Shown here: positions 46,380 to 59,319 of the stretch, piece by piece
Layout: every line of letters starts with the position of its first letter
Numbering within the stretch: position 1 is the first letter of the stretch
NCBI GenBank assembly: GCA_916700875.1
Contig: CAKAKS010000060.1
Coordinates: 28,490,189 to 28,554,188 of the forward strand
Source of the DNA: Sebastes aleutianus
Lineage: Eukaryota > Chordata > Actinopteri > Perciformes > Sebastidae
Length of the DNA: 64,000 nt
Direction of reading: 5' to 3'
The notes under the pieces: model-generated
The model's input: the letters and a program-made list of their open reading frames with translations, nothing else
Databases searched by the model: none
Told to the model about the DNA's origin: nothing
Position numbers and translations under genes: made by a program

Positions 46380-47155
46380 GCCTCACCAAATGGTGTATGA
46401 ATGACACAGTCATTTGTAAGTAATTTTGCAATAACAACACCTTTTGTACTTTTTGTGTGTCATGTGTACACCATGTAGTCTGTAGTGACTGCAATGCAAG
46501 CGCTTCCACGTGACTATGCTATGCTCAGAGAGAACGGTGTTCATGTCCCAAAGTGTTGTTGAGTTATTTGAAGTTTCGTTAGTGACGTTTAAGACATGTT
46601 TTACGTACTTATGTCACATTGTTTGCTTATGTAGCCTATTTTAGGTTAAGTACTTATTATAAGCCTAACCATGATGTTTTTCCTGGTTTTGTTGCCTAAA
46701 CAGTGGGCAACTTCCTGGTCTGAGAAGTGAAGCCAATGAGGAAGTGCCTTAAACTTACATTCTTTCTAACAGCTGGCAGGGGGTGACTCCTCTGGTTGCA
46801 AAATGTTCATGGGGAGGGAGGTTACCAGTCAGTAGCGAGTGACATATCTGTCCCAGCGATGCCATTTTCAGTCGAAACAGAAGTTGCAGTAGTGGTTGTC
46901 GTTAATGTCTTTCATATTAATCAAAGAAATATGTTGATTTAAGAGTTATGACTTCTACAGTTGCATCGATTTCACCCAAGTGTTGCCATTTGCAGAATGG
47001 TGGCATTAAATGACACGCGAAAAGCTGTTTCGCAATGTTAAGCCCATGGCGTATAAATGACACTGCGAAAAGCCTAAAATGCGTTATCATGACATGTGGA
47101 ACGTCCTTAAAATGTTGTGCTATTTATACGCCTTCCATGAGATCGGGTTGAGCTT
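46380..47155 (+). mobile_element. Family A copy 7 with an inserted family E piece
   Basis: Family A blocks at 46445-46690 and 47000-47155 (ATGACACGCGAAAAGC, ATGAGATCGGGTTGAG) flank 46695-46830, which is the reversed family E segment (GTGAAGCCAATGAGGAAGTG, CTGGCAGGGGGTGACTCCTC). Confidence 0.55.
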
Positions 47156-48475
47156 TGCAATGTTCAAGGTGTTGATTCAACTCTGTGGAGAAAATCTACT
47201 GAACGGAACATAATAAGATACAAGAGATCCAAACGTCAAACTCAGGGGTTTATATGCAGAAACAAAAAGCATGTCTCTTAACGAATCTCCAGTTCTTATA
47301 AATGAGTTCCAAATTTGGACCTGTACAGGTTCTCTATATCTAAAGCTATGACTGCAAACCACACACAGTGTGTCACGAGTGGGCTCCATGAGGCCATCAT
47401 ACTCTTTGAAAATGAACTCATTATGGTAGTCTGCGCTAAATGGAGGTGCTGGTGACATATCCATGTGGGTCACTCGGTTGTATGAAGGACAGAGCTAATT
47501 ACATGTGCAGGATAGAAGATTAGTCTGCTTAAACTGGACTGGTCCGTCTTTTCTAAGGAGATCAGATGAATGAACGAAGAAGACCCTTCAGCTAAGCCAC
47601 AGACTCACTGAGTGGTCACAGTTTAATGGAGAAGGGGCCGTTTGGAGTTTTCTTGCTTGAGTGCTGCAGTAAAGTATTCAAATTCCTGCTTTCAATCATC
47701 TGTTATATTAATTAATGATATTAAATGACTCGAATGTGAGAGAGAAAAACACCATATTTGTATGCTTTGTAAACAGTATTCATAATGTTGATGGGCCTTT
47801 TACATGTTAACATTGTATTCACTTTCTGCAAGGTTTAACTGAGAGTACCAGGAACAAAAGAGCACTGTGGGAGAGAAGGTGATAAGAGGCTTAACGTTGG
47901 CTCAGTGACTGTGCAGGCTAATGTACAGTGAGTTTACTGCCATGTGAGACGGAGCAGAAAAAGAAAAGGGAGGTGGTGCAGAGAGATCTTTCTGTACTTT
48001 AACCTGATAACAATCAGTTGTGAACTGTTCCAGAGCATGCTGAAGTAATGTAGCCTACAACTAGTAAAGGTACTTGGTTTTCTGCTAGATGAAGGGTACT
48101 TTTTATTGAGGAAAATCACGTGTGCTCTTCTTTCTTTTGGAAAGTAAAGTAAGTCAGCATACATAAATGCCTCCTAATTTTCTGCACATAATAGTATTCT
48201 TTTCAGAAATGGTGCATGCAGTGAAAACCTTCCAACAGCTTAGCTGTATCCCGGTTAAGTTTTTGGAAATAGTTGCACCAGATGAGTAAAAGCTTGCAGA
48301 AGAGTGACTGATTCAAACCAGATGTAAGACTACTTCACAGAACATTATTAAAAACAAATACAGTATTTGTAACAACTTGTTAGTGCTAATTGTATTTTAG
48401 CGTTACATAGTCACAGAATTAGACAAAATCTCTATTAACTGACCTCTGACCAATAATTTGTGCACGAGGACAGTC
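47156..48475. other. Non-coding DNA, nothing recognised
   Basis: The minus frame at 47177-47473 (98 codons) has no known domain. The rest is AT-rich. Confidence 0.4.
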
Positions 48476-48479
48476 AGAG

Positions 48480-48780
48480 CAACGAACGTAGTATAAAGAG
48501 CGAGAAAGTGCGCTATGGGCCGAAGGGAGGAGGTGGTGGATGGGACAAACGTCGTTTTTGTCCTGTGTGAAACCAAAAGTTGAGTTACATAAGTAGCTTA
48601 AGTTCCGTAACAAGCGTACTTATTTTAAGCCAAACCATGATGTTTTTGTCTAACCCTAACCAAGTGGTTTTGTTGCCTAAACCTAACCGCAACTGTTTCA
48701 CAATGTTAACCACATGCGAACCTTGTGAGTCAAGATTGACTGCACAAAAGCCGAGTGCTTCTGCTTCAAGCAGCAAAATA
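48480..48780 (+). mobile_element. Family A fragment, copy 8
   Basis: ACTTATTTTAAGCCAAACC and CTAACCCTAACCAAGTGG, with GCCTAAACCTAACCGCAAC. Confidence 0.55.
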
Positions 48781-48784
48781 TGAC

Positions 48785-49145
48785 AAGAAGAGATGAGATC
48801 GCGATGCGCTACAGATGTTTCCTTGCAACACATTTACACATTAGGAAAGTCTTTACTAATGTTAAACGTTTACTAGCTAAAACATTCCTCAGGTTTTAAG
48901 TAGCTATAGGCTACTAGTTACTCAGAACATAGGAACAACTTTACATACAAAGATAGCTAATGCAACCCAGTCCTGGTTCAGAATACTCCTGTTACTGAGG
49001 GCACCATATGTGCTGGGGGAGCCTGACTTTAATTTATTTTGATTTATGGCTCTGAGGGCCAGGGGACATAACCCGGCCCAGCCCTGCACCCCCTTTCCCC
49101 TCCCCATCCCCCGGAGGTTTTACACCGACCGTGTAGGAGTTGGGA
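48785..49145. other. Non-coding DNA, nothing recognised
   Basis: A C-rich run near 49085-49110. Confidence 0.35.
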
Positions 49146-49149
49146 GTCT

Positions 49150-50130
49150 GGTTCTCATAGAAAACCTGCAACCTGATTGTTCCACTCCACCCAGCCTCTG
49201 ATACAGCAGCAGGGCACCGCTGATAAGATTTCTGATGGACTCAAATAATGACTTTTTTGGTTCTTTATTTAAAGATAATGGCCTAATCTAGGCCACGAGT
49301 TCTGACACCCTGCAGACAAGACAAAGTGCAGCCTCTCCACCTTCAGAGGTGAAACGGGTAACCCTAGGCATCCCAGAAACTGTGATGCAGATAAGGGGCA
49401 TGCCTGCAAACAGACAGCCATGAAACCCAGACTCCGTGAAAACCCAATCAATCTTCTCTTATCTGCAACTTCTGCTCCGCTGTGGGGCAGATGGTCCACA
49501 AGCTCACCACCCTTCAAAATATCTCTAATCAGTGTAACCAGGCAGAAAACTTCAGCTTCATAAAGCTACAGGCTCCTGTGGTGATGGGCCAGCTCTGATT
49601 GCCATGGAAATCGAGGCAGATTGGGAAGCTCTGACCGGCGAGTCAGCGGTGTTAATCATTCAGGAACATCAATATAAAAAAACCCGCCCCTTCCTCATCC
49701 CTGCTAAAAAGAGCTCAGTTCATTATTCAGCCTCGCCTTTCTTTGCCGTTAATGAACTCCTAGTTGAGACTCCTCATTTTGTGGCTTTTTAAATACCTCC
49801 GTCGGTGTTATTGCCAATATCAGGGGAGTCGTGCTGTTTATACCAAGAGGAGGTCAGCGGCGTCTAACTTCATTACGCGACGAGAGAGGGAAAAACAACG
49901 CACTAGTTGAGACATCAACGCCTCTCATTTAGAGGTGCAATAAAATGGTGTTGTTTAGGTTTTCAGATTAGATTATGGTCCAATGTGATTCCAATGAGAA
50001 CAATTAGATTTCGAGGTAATGTGAAGTGGGTCATTGAGAGCGGCTATATTTGGAGTCCCGAAAGGTCCGAGGAGAGGACAAGAAATCTTAACAAGACACA
50101 TGACATTAGACTAAATGCTTAAATCTTGGA
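49150..50130. promoter_or_regulatory. Repeat-poor, enhancer-like block
   Basis: TGATTGCCATGGAAATCG (49597), GGTGTTAATCATTCAGG (49647), TGCCGTTAATGAACTCC (49744) and GAGAACAATTAGATTTCG (49997). No repeat family recognised across nearly 1 kb. Short frames have no domains. Regulatory role is inferred. Confidence 0.35.
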
Positions 50131-50134
50131 GCTG

Positions 50135-50600
50135 CTCATAACTTCAAATTTAGCCTAGTTATAAGTGGAGATTTACACATCACTAAATTAAAACCATCTG
50201 CACCACATAAACTAGTTGAGATGAATTATTTACACCGTCTAACTGTCATGTGCAGCTGTTCTTTAGCTGACAAAACTCAACTGACTAAATTCTGTTAGCT
50301 TGCTTATATATATATATATATATACTGTATATGACCATTTAGATGATCGATGCGGTCGAGACGTTTCCCCTGACACTTGATCAAAAATGATGCTTAATTA
50401 ATGATGTGAACTGGGATGGTTTTAAATGAGTTTTTACAAAACAACACAGCAGTTAAAAATTACAAACTTTATGCCAATAACTTTAGACTAAAGGACCAAA
50501 TTACACAGATTAAGTTAACAGAATTGGATATTTCCTACTCGTCCTAAACTGCATTAATACTATTAACTCTACACATATTGGTGTATATATGGGTGTGCGC
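50135..50600. other. AT-rich DNA with a (TA)n tract
   Basis: (TA)n at about 50307-50325. Nothing else was recognised. Confidence 0.5.
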
Positions 50601-50694
50601 TACACTTCCGCGACGACGCCATCGGTCGGGACGGTGTTATCAGCTGTAACCTCCGTATGAGAGCAGTGCAGAGCGGCGGATGTGAGTAAGCCAA

Positions 50695-50945
50695 TGGGGC
50701 ACATTCATTTTACTTAGTTTATGTACTTATTTTAAGCCCAACCATGACATTTTTCCTTACTGTAACTAAGTATTTTTCTTGCTTGAACCTAAGTTAGTGG
50801 TTTTCTTGCCTAAACCTAACTGTGGATGTTTGCGTGGTGTACAAATGGCATGCGAAAAGGTTAAAATGCGTACTCATGACACACGTAATGTCTGTGTAAT
50901 GTGGTATTTTTACACCTTCCCGTGAGACCGGGTTGGGATATCATA
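50695..50945 (+). mobile_element. Family A fragment, copy 9
   Basis: CTTATTTTAAGCCCAACC, CTTGCCTAAACCTAACTG and right end GTGAGACCGGGTTGGG. Confidence 0.6.
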
Positions 50946-51840
50946 TATATATATAGAACCTTTAAAGTGTACTCTTTGAAAGTCATATTACAGCTTGTGA
51001 TGCGTGAAGTCAGCTAAGATCTTTTTTTAAATTTTAATAGCGCAACTAAATCACAAGTTTGAAACTAGCTATTAAGCACTTTACATACAAACTAAACAAG
51101 TCAATCCTGGAGCATCCAAATGACTCAACAGGCCACAAGGCCTGTGCTTATGTGCTTATAAAGTGTTTGAATCCCACGTCTGACCTCGGCTGCATTTCAT
51201 TTCTCTCCCCCTCCTGACTGTACGCTATCTCATGAGGCAGACATGCAATTAAAATATCTAAAGAGAGAAGACATGTGTATGACCTCAGTGTGAACCCTGG
51301 CAAAGGCTTCTTTCTTTGGTTTGGGAATTCATTTCAGGGCCGACGCTGCTAAGAGGCGTTTAGGTGAATCGCAGACAGTATCTGATTTGAATTTCAATTA
51401 TCTCACAGAGGGCAGAGCGTCTAGACAAAACAACTATCCTGCGTCTTTATTCACTAGAAGGCTTCTGACTAGTGTATCAACCTGCAACAGATGCGCTGAA
51501 TGATTTAGGAGGCAAAAACAACAGACTATAGTGACATTTTAACTTAAATTGTTAGCATATTATTAGTATTTAAGTAGACATTTTACATGCAACATACATT
51601 TTATGTGCATTACACTTTCTTTTTTTATTTCTTCTATCCTCTTTTCTTTCTTCCATCCCTAACATGAAATCATGAAAATCCCCATTCAACTTTTTTTTCC
51701 CATTCCAATGTTTATTTACTGAAACATTTGAGTATTTCTGATCATGGTTGTTGCTGTGTTTCAAATGTATCTTTCCTGCAAATTGTGTAATATTATTCCT
51801 TTTTGTTGAGGTTTTAATGTCAAGCTCAGTAAATCACATG
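50946..51840. other. Non-coding DNA, partly repeat-poor
   Basis: 51180-51450 looks unique (TTTGAATTTCAATTATCTC near 51385). No domain is seen in the short frame at 51321-51503. Confidence 0.3.
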
Positions 51841-51847
51841 ACATAAC

Positions 51848-52420
51848 TTGCTGGTTGCACAAAGCACTGAATCTAGGATCCTAAATCTTCAAACTATTTT
51901 GGGGCCTCTCATCTGTCGAATGATGCAAACACCACTGAGCCCACGGCTCGCCACGAATTTCCCCATCAGTCAGTGTGCGAACATAAAGCTTTGGAGACCA
52001 CAGCCTAAACCCACCGTAATCCCTCATGCCCAAACAAGACCAAAGACAGATTTCACAGGCTTGTGCATCACAATACCCAGTCTGGAGGGGACACAGCTCT
52101 TTGTGGACCCGATTTGTGTCTGGACATGGCTGCGTTGTGGATGTCGAGTGGGTGTAACTGTGTGGCCCGAGGTTCAAGGTCAAAAATGGTAGAGAGAATG
52201 AAAAAGTAATTTGCCCATCATCTTGTGCACGCACCCACGCACGTACAGATTTCTCCCAGTTCTCATTCCAGCTGCCGACAGTCGTGCTCTCTCAGACAGA
52301 GAGCGAGAGGTGAAAGAGCAATCATCACCTCGACAATGAAGCTTTCACACGAGCTGAGCCAAGGAATGTCACTGCATGAACACTGTCACCCGTCCATGGC
52401 GAGAAACACTGTTGCAGCAC
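51848..52420. other. Repeat-poor block open on both strands
   Basis: Frames of 114 (plus) and 117 (minus) codons overlap almost completely, without a recognisable domain or splice context. TCAAGGTCA lies at 52174-52182. Most likely GC-richer non-coding DNA. Confidence 0.3.
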
Positions 52421-52750
52421 AAGTGATAATAGTTTCGCTTTAATGAAACAACATTTAGCTGTGCAGATTGTACAAGTAACTGCTGATTTCTGTTTTTTTA
52501 TTGAAGGCCAAAGGGTACAGTTTATAAGCTTTTGGTGCATTGTGGCCACAATTTGTATTATTCACATCTCAACAGTCTTATAGTTTTGCACATTTCAAAA
52601 AGATTAGATTTTGTATAATGACACCTCTTCACCCTGTCTTTGACACAAACTTGCATTTTTGTCATTTTGTTTTTGTCATTTACATTGAAAGTGTGTCGAA
52701 GTGCCAGTGCAACATTACCTTTAAAGTTCAACATTTTAGTGCTGACTTTT
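52421..52750. other. AT-rich DNA, nothing recognised
   Basis: No repeat, RNA or coding signature was recognised. Confidence 0.4.
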
Positions 52751-52753
52751 TCT

Positions 52754-53460
52754 CATAGAAATAGAATAGGAGTAGAACTTCCATTTTTATGTGTACCGTT
52801 GCCATAGTGACCATTGTAGCGAGCTAACTTCTGAATAAACTAAACTGACTTATGGCAAGTCACGGATTCACTGAGGTGATGTTTTGCAGTACAGTGGCAT
52901 TAGTAACGTTACGTTTTTAAAGCCTGAAGACAGAGCCATGAGGAGGTGCGGATTGATTTTTGCCCAATGATGCCAAAAATGTTCTGCGTACTGAAGCTTT
53001 AATATTTTGTCCATAGGTTCAAGGCCGTTACTTATTTTGGACTTGACGTGATTTTTGTGGGATGACTGTGCAAGGATAGTTAAAACAGGTGAAAGTCTCT
53101 CCTAAGATAACGCTGGCTTGAAGCATGAGACGAGATATGTTTGTTTTTGTAGCCTAAACCAACAAATGGGATGCCGGACACAAACTCCCATCTCTGGTGT
53201 CAAAGTTCTGTGCTGCATAACCTCCTCCCATAACATTGCATTTTCTACCATAGATACCGAAATGTGAACAATGATTGTTCTCGCTCCTCTCTGTGACGGC
53301 CATCTTTCCACCCCACCTTCGAGTTTGGCCGACAAGTTAGTTTCAAGCATACTAACACCTTAACACCTTAAGCTTGAGAGAGAAATGCCAAGAAGTTTCA
53401 TTTGGTTGCAATTTGCAACCTCACCGCTATAGATGCCACCAGATCCTACACACTGCACCT
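52754..53460 (+). mobile_element. Partial copy of the 27-bp-TIR family plus another dispersed repeat
   Basis: It starts with CATAGAAATAGAATAGGAG as at 20388-20420 (reversed), then GTACCGTTGCCATAGTGACC. From about 53390 the text GGTTGCAATTTGCAACCTCA and ATCCTACACACTGCACC is a separate teleost repeat end. The right TIR is not found. Confidence 0.5.
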
Positions 53461-53461
53461 T

Positions 53462-53660
53462 TAAGTAAAAGTAGAAATGCCATAGTCTACAAATACTCCT
53501 GAAGTATTATCAGCAAAATGTAATTAAAGTATCAAAAGTAAGTACTGAAGTACTATGTCAAAATTATACAGCACTTATAAATAAATATAATTCCACAACT
53601 GCATACTGACACCTTTAATATAATCCTGCAAAATGTGTTTGGCAAAGTAGATTAGTTGAG
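53462..53660 (+). mobile_element. Family B fragment, copy 5
   Basis: TAAGTAAAAGTAGAAATGCC, AGTATTATCAGCAAAATG and CAAAAGTAAGTACTGAAGTA. Confidence 0.55.
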
Positions 53661-53960
53661 TAGTATAAAAACGTATTTTGTGAGAGATAAGGTTGTTCTG
53701 CTCTTTGTTCATTTCTTATGTTCATGCCAGAATATGAAATCAACAACACTAATAGAAAAATGTCTTATCACAGCACCAGCAACTGATGGAGGATCAGTAT
53801 TCAGGTGAGAGAAAACCAACGTCTGTCTGTTTTGCCTGTGTTCGTGTTGCCACAGCTCACTCTGTGTCTCCATGGATCCTGAGGATTAATGAAACCGGCT
53901 TCTCTTCTCTGCACCAAAGAAAACAGGAGTGCACTTCTCTAGCTCCTCAAACAGCGTCTC

Positions 53961-54000
53961 CCTCCTCCTCCTCCTCCTCCTCTTCCTCCTCCTCCCCCCT
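53961..54000. repeat. (TCC)n microsatellite
   Basis: TCC repeats with a single TCT interruption. Confidence 0.9.
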
Positions 54001-54260
54001 CTCCCCTTGCAGGTGGCCCCGTTCGCTACTTTGAGCGAGGCTGCAGGGCTACGGGAGGAATTCACATGTAAATAGGCCACTCGCTCTCAATAGACTGGGG
54101 GGAAGAAAAATGAATCCCGTCATGATAACCTTGCATAATAAGCAGGCTAGGAGTATGCATATATTGCAATGTCCCCTTTTTAAGTACACAATGGGATAAA
54201 TCTCCAAACTCAGCAGAATAAGAGGTGGATTTAAAGTGAAGTTGTGCAGTTTGACACAAA
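54001..54260. promoter_or_regulatory. Repeat-poor block, candidate regulatory DNA
   Basis: GAATTCACATGTAAATAGGC, CCCGTCATGATAACCTTGC and AGTATGCATATATTGC in unique-looking sequence. Confidence 0.25.
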
Positions 54261-55585
54261 CATTACTCTGTCAAGGCCATGCACAAAAAGAGCTTCATGG
54301 TATGCGTTTAAAAATATACCTTCCTCTACAGCATTACACCAAAACATGCATATATCCTTATTTTCATATCCAAAAGACGACTTCAGAATTCAGAGAATTC
54401 TGTTTGTGTCTGAACATGCATAACGTTGTGGAGGGTTAACAATGTAACCAGAGTTCAAGGTCAAGAAAAGGCATTTGTCTCGCACTAACAAACCCATATG
54501 CACTCATGTTCAGTTTCCCTTTTTTCCTCATACGTGTTTTAACCTTATTTCCCAGCAAGGATCATTTAAATGTCACTTTAATGCATCTCATGGAGAGGCA
54601 CCATTTCTTCCTGATTAGCTTCTTTCATTGCTTAATGTCATTTCTCATTGTGAGCATCTTTTTTAATTGTTTCTCATCAGAAAACCGAAGAAAAGACAAA
54701 TTATTTTTGAGCATTCATCAACTGCAGCTCCTGCTTTGACACCGCTGTGGCTAAGACTCATGGGATATGTTGTTGTTATCACTAGCCAGTGCTTTGTGGA
54801 TATTTTTAATCTATCTTTATTATATCTTTAAATATGGACAGAAAATGCCTTGAACAGATTTTTCAAAGAAAAAACCCCCCAGATAGAAACAGAGTATTTT
54901 TTGCCTTTGAAAACTTAAATGAAAGCTAATTTTACCTATTAGCATATGTAATTTTATTTATTGTTTATCTTAAGCAACATGGCCAAAAACTGCTGACATC
55001 TTTTTTTCTGAGTGATTGGTAATAGGCCATTATATTATTTTATATTTCATATTGATATTATTTTTTTATATGCGACACATGTTAGACCAGTGTTATTTGT
55101 TTTAGTGGTTTGTTTAATTTTAGCTGAAAAAGGTGCATGTATAAGAGTTTAAAAACCGCTGGTCTTTAGTAGTGAAGTGGGAGTAGTTATTTTGGGCATC
55201 AAGGGTTCATGAATAATTTTTTTCTTTTTGCAAAGACAATATTATGTAGCCTAATCAGCAGTTGGAGCGCTTCCAAGGCTTGTATGGACACAGAATTCTC
55301 CCGATTGAATCACCAAATCATGTTAGAAAAAATATCAGGGTTCAGGGAAAGTTCGGGTGTTTTGAAGTGGGGTTGTATCATGTACTTATCCATAGTCAGT
55401 GTATTACCTCAGGGTGGTTCAGGGGGCTCACTGAACCTCCTACAAATGTATCTATATATTTTTTTTATAATAATGTAGAACTCATAATTTATTGTAATGA
55501 TGAATAATATCAACTTTGTTGTGTCTTCCTATTGACAGAATAAGAAACCAATAAGATAAGATAGGTCTGTCTTGTTTTTTACAAA
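54261..55585. other. AT-rich DNA, nothing recognised
   Basis: TCAAGGTCA at 54455-54463. Frames at 54506-55507 have no domains. Confidence 0.4.
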
Positions 55586-55589
55586 GTAA

Positions 55590-55822
55590 AATTTCCGGCT
55601 CATGGTGATCTCACCTGGAACCCTCCAGCCAGCTGTCACCTTATTTAGGTGTTTGTAGTGAAATGTAGTGTTTTTATGTTTTTATAACTGTTTTAATTAT
55701 GTCTTAATGTTCTTTTGCACTTTGTCGCAATGTTCTTGAATGTTGATTTAAAGCATTTTGAATTGCCCCGTTGTTGAAATGTGCTATACAAATAAAGCTG
55801 CCTTGCCTTGCCTTGCCTTGGA
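55590..55822 (+). repeat. LINE/SINE-type 3' end with CCTTG tandem
   Basis: TGAAATGTGCTATACAAATA then AAGCTG and four CCTTG units (about 55800-55820), the usual 3' end form of teleost L2-like elements. Confidence 0.6.
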
Positions 55823-56290
55823 ATGAGGAGGTGTCGTATCAGATAACTCCTCATTTCAACTTCACCAATCAGCCGTTCCTCATCCGTTGAAATAAAGAAT
55901 AAATAGAAACAAGGCGTCTGACAAAAGTTCAGCTCAAAATGACCTCAGCGCTTCGTCGCACAATGCAATTTAAACTAATTTTGTCACTGACGCTTGCTTG
56001 CGTCACATTCTGTTTGGAGGGTGTAATATGTCGGCTACACACATCCCAATGCATTATACCTCTCTGCGTTGTACACATTACATTCCCTCTATATTTAGCC
56101 ACCAGACTCCATTTACAAAAACAGTAATTTTACCTCCATGCTGGTACTCCTGTGTCTCCAAACTGGGGGGCGTGCCAACCGCCATCTACTTTAGGTTATA
56201 CACTGATTACGGATATGTACCTCATAAAACCTCTCTTCAAAACACCCGAACTATCCCTTTAAAGTTACAGATTGGGTCAATGTTAGTTTA
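55823..56290 (+). repeat. Non-coding DNA ending in a dispersed repeat
   Basis: 56140-56285 (CTGTGTCTCCAAACTGGGGG, CCGCCATCTACTTTAGG, ACCCGAACTATCCCTTTAA) is a recognised teleost repeat. 55823-56130 is unremarkable. Confidence 0.45.
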
Positions 56291-56439
56291 ATTCAGGAAC
56301 TAGTGTGGTGTTTTGTCCTCAATTGAAACAACGCTCTCTGAATTCTTGTAACCGGCTTCCATGGCAAAATGTTAAGAGTGTTTCAAGGGTGTGACTACGT
56401 CGAGGAACACTGAGGATATCATTAAAAAGAAAACTTTCA

Positions 56440-57800
56440 CATGGGAATTTACAGTGCGGGGGAAATCCTTCTGGAACCAGCGGCTCCTCCCAGCGCTATC
56501 ATAAGTTGTAGATAGAGGAATGTCATTGCTCTCCATGTGTCCTCATCTAACACACACACAGAACATTTTGTACAGTGTTGAGCTGCGTGCCGCCCAACCT
56601 GGAAAATAACTGCCAAACTCGATCTTGCCTTAGGCATATCTCCAGTACAGTACGCTGTAATAGCAATAATGGGAGGGAACTCTTGCATGGATGAGCTACT
56701 CCAAATAAAACATTTGCTTCATGTTGGTCGGAGCGTTTTCGTGCCAAGCACACCATCCAAGGTTAATGGGTTAATGCGTGGCCCCTGGACAAGAGATTTA
56801 TTCACCCCTAATCCACCTTTCACTGAAGACTTTACAAGAACAAGGATGAAGGCTGAGATAAAGGACTGGACAGAGGGAGAGGAAAGTGATTATATGATCC
56901 AGTAAAGGGATCTTGGTTGTTTTAGTCTCTCCACATGGTGGTAGATATATTAAACAGAGTCAGCAAATAACAGGTAACAAGCTTTTTGATTTACAGCCAA
57001 CAATAATCCCCTCAGCAGATCAAAAGAAATGGCCCGGAGTACATACAAGGCAAAGCAGGACAGGAGGACATACTAATTGATTTACTCACACTGAGAGCTG
57101 ACGTGGCTTCCAGAGAAAAGGAAGTAGCCTCAGGAAAAGTGTGAATTTACCTTTGCCCTTTGAGTTTCCTTCCTTGGCAAACAAGTATAGGGAAGAGGCA
57201 CCTGGGCTTCCCATCACAAAAACATGATTCATCAACTTTTGACAAAAGTGGGGCATTCTGGGAATCAACACTCTGGGTTCAAATAGACAGCCAGGACCCT
57301 TGGGTGTCATTCCAACTCACTCTCTTTCCATAATGTCTCCATCTGTTTTTAACTATCTAACAAAGTTGCAAAAGCCACAAAACAGAACATTCTGCTCTAG
57401 CCCTGAAGTCATACAAATGTGTGAAAATGAGTGCTAAGGACATGTATTTTCTATTTTTAAACGCAACAGACCCCCTGAGATACAGCACCGAAACCCCCAC
57501 ATCAAGGTCACAATTATCACATTTAACTGGAACAGATATTTATGTGGTGAGGATGTTTGGCGATTCAGCCTATGAGCAGTGCAAATCTGCATCACAGAGT
57601 TATTTTAGAAAAGCCAGCTGGTGCCCTGGCCTGTCGGGCTTCACAGTCATTAATTGTTTCAAAAGGAATGGGGAGAGCAAATGGCGTTAATACACTGGGC
57701 TGCATATCCAAAAATACTCGGCAAAGCCCCTGGCTTCACGGCCTCCTGCCCCAGCCTGTTGTACTGGGTCTCGCTTTAAGACTGCCCTGACAACATTTTC
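56440..57800. promoter_or_regulatory. Repeat-poor, enhancer-like block downstream of arl4a
   Basis: CCAAGGTTAATGGGTTAATG (56757), TCAAGGTCACAATTATC (57502; NR5A/ERR-type core at 57502-57510), CAGTCATTAATTGTTTC (57644) and AATGGCGTTAATACAC (57679). No repeat recognised. Overlapping short frames (56449-57790) lack domains. It starts 1.5 kb downstream of the arl4a 3' end. Confidence 0.35.
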
Positions 57801-58585
57801 AAGTCCTGATGACGGCCTGACTGTGCAGCATCAGTGCATCGCTTAACCCTTCACACTGCAGCAGCAGCCAATAGTGGAAAGACAGTTTTACTGTGGAGAG
57901 CTTTGGATTGTTTTGTGGATGGTCGTATTAGGCTTCATCAGCTTGTGTATATGATATTGCACCATCAGATTAACAGCAGTTTTACCTGTGTCTGTATATA
58001 GTTGGCTCATTACACAACATGCAAACACTGCAATCCAGCGTATATATAGTATATTTAGTGAGAAATCAAAGCTACAGTACGATAAATGCATGTTAAAGTT
58101 CATTACAGACAACAGCGCTCCACACGCAAACATCATCTAAACAGACTTTCAGGTTTTCTGGGTGTGCTCCTGTGTCAACAAATCATTGTGCAATTTGCTT
58201 GAAACGAAACAGAGGACATTTTCAAAGTGATAATTATAGCAAAGGTTGACTGAGCAAAGCATGTATTTTGTTTTATTTGGAAACCCCTTTCATCACGTTC
58301 ACGTGTGACAGAACAACTAGAGTTCTCTAATGTCAGTTATACAGCAGCAGCTCCATCGGGGGAACTGGTGGTTTAGTGCCTTGTTAAAGGGCACACTGAC
58401 AGATGTTTTCACAAATTGCTCGTTTCGTCCCTCTCTACGGATTCAAATGAGCTTCTCAAAGCTCAAGCCGGCTATCATCCGAACGAATTGAAGGTTACAA
58501 TACTGCATTTTAAATACTAGCCCTTGAATAACAAAGTGGACATAAAAACACCCTTCATACCACGGTCAACATTGCTTCTAAATAT
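57801..58585. other. Non-coding DNA, nothing recognised
   Basis: No repeat, RNA or coding signature was recognised. Confidence 0.4.
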
Positions 58586-58587
58586 GT

Positions 58588-59319
58588 TTTATTAAGCAAA
58601 ACATAATGCATAACCTGTCTAATGACAATGTGGCCGAAGTAGACCAACTACAGTAGCATCCGTTGTATTTTACCCAAACATTTCTGTAAAATCCAACACA
58701 ATATGCTTTATTTAAAAACTGTAAACTTCATACGAAGCAAAACTCTAAAGTGCTTTTAAAAAAATGAGATATATAAGACAGCAAGCAAATGGATAATAAT
58801 GCGATAATACTTTTCTTTCGCAAAGAAAGTCCAGTGTAAAAAATTAAGGAGTTATATATAACATATAAAACAGTAAAATACAACTGGTGTATAGTTCATT
58901 GCTCCTCTGGTGTAACAATGTTCAATCATTTACCAAATAATCCTTCAACTAGTCAAAGCCTTCTCTTAAATTATTTTTGGTAACATTGTTTGGAACATCC
59001 ATTCGTGAAACATACAGCATCCTTTCCTTCTTTCACCCTACCAGACCCCAAACCCTCAGTGCTTTATAATCCATATAAACTCTTTGTATCATATCCACAC
59101 ATGTCTGAAACTTTCTCATCTTCATACTGTATTCCTTTAAAGTGTCACTTCCTGATCAACAGCATCAGCACAAGACCAAGACAGGGAATCCTAAAATCTC
59201 AATTTTGGACTGATAAAACTCAGCATTTTGAATGTGGACCTGCAGTGGATGCCTGTATCCACCCAGGAGAATATCCTTTGTTTCCTTCACATATAACAGC
59301 AGACTTTCTCATGACATGT
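58588..59319 (-). terminator. arl4a: Predicted arl4a 3' UTR with candidate poly(A) signals
   Basis: Downstream of the TAA stop the sequence is AT-rich without further frames in the gene's sense. AATAAA on the minus strand occurs at 58707-58712 and 58588-58593, giving 3' UTRs of roughly 0.6-0.75 kb. Which signal is used cannot be told. The long frame on the opposite strand (58990-59679) is an antisense shadow of arl4a and its UTR. Confidence 0.45.

Noticed and set aside
51848..52234. Overlapping 114/117-codon frames on opposite strands
   Set aside because: No domain or splice context; double-strand openness reflects composition.
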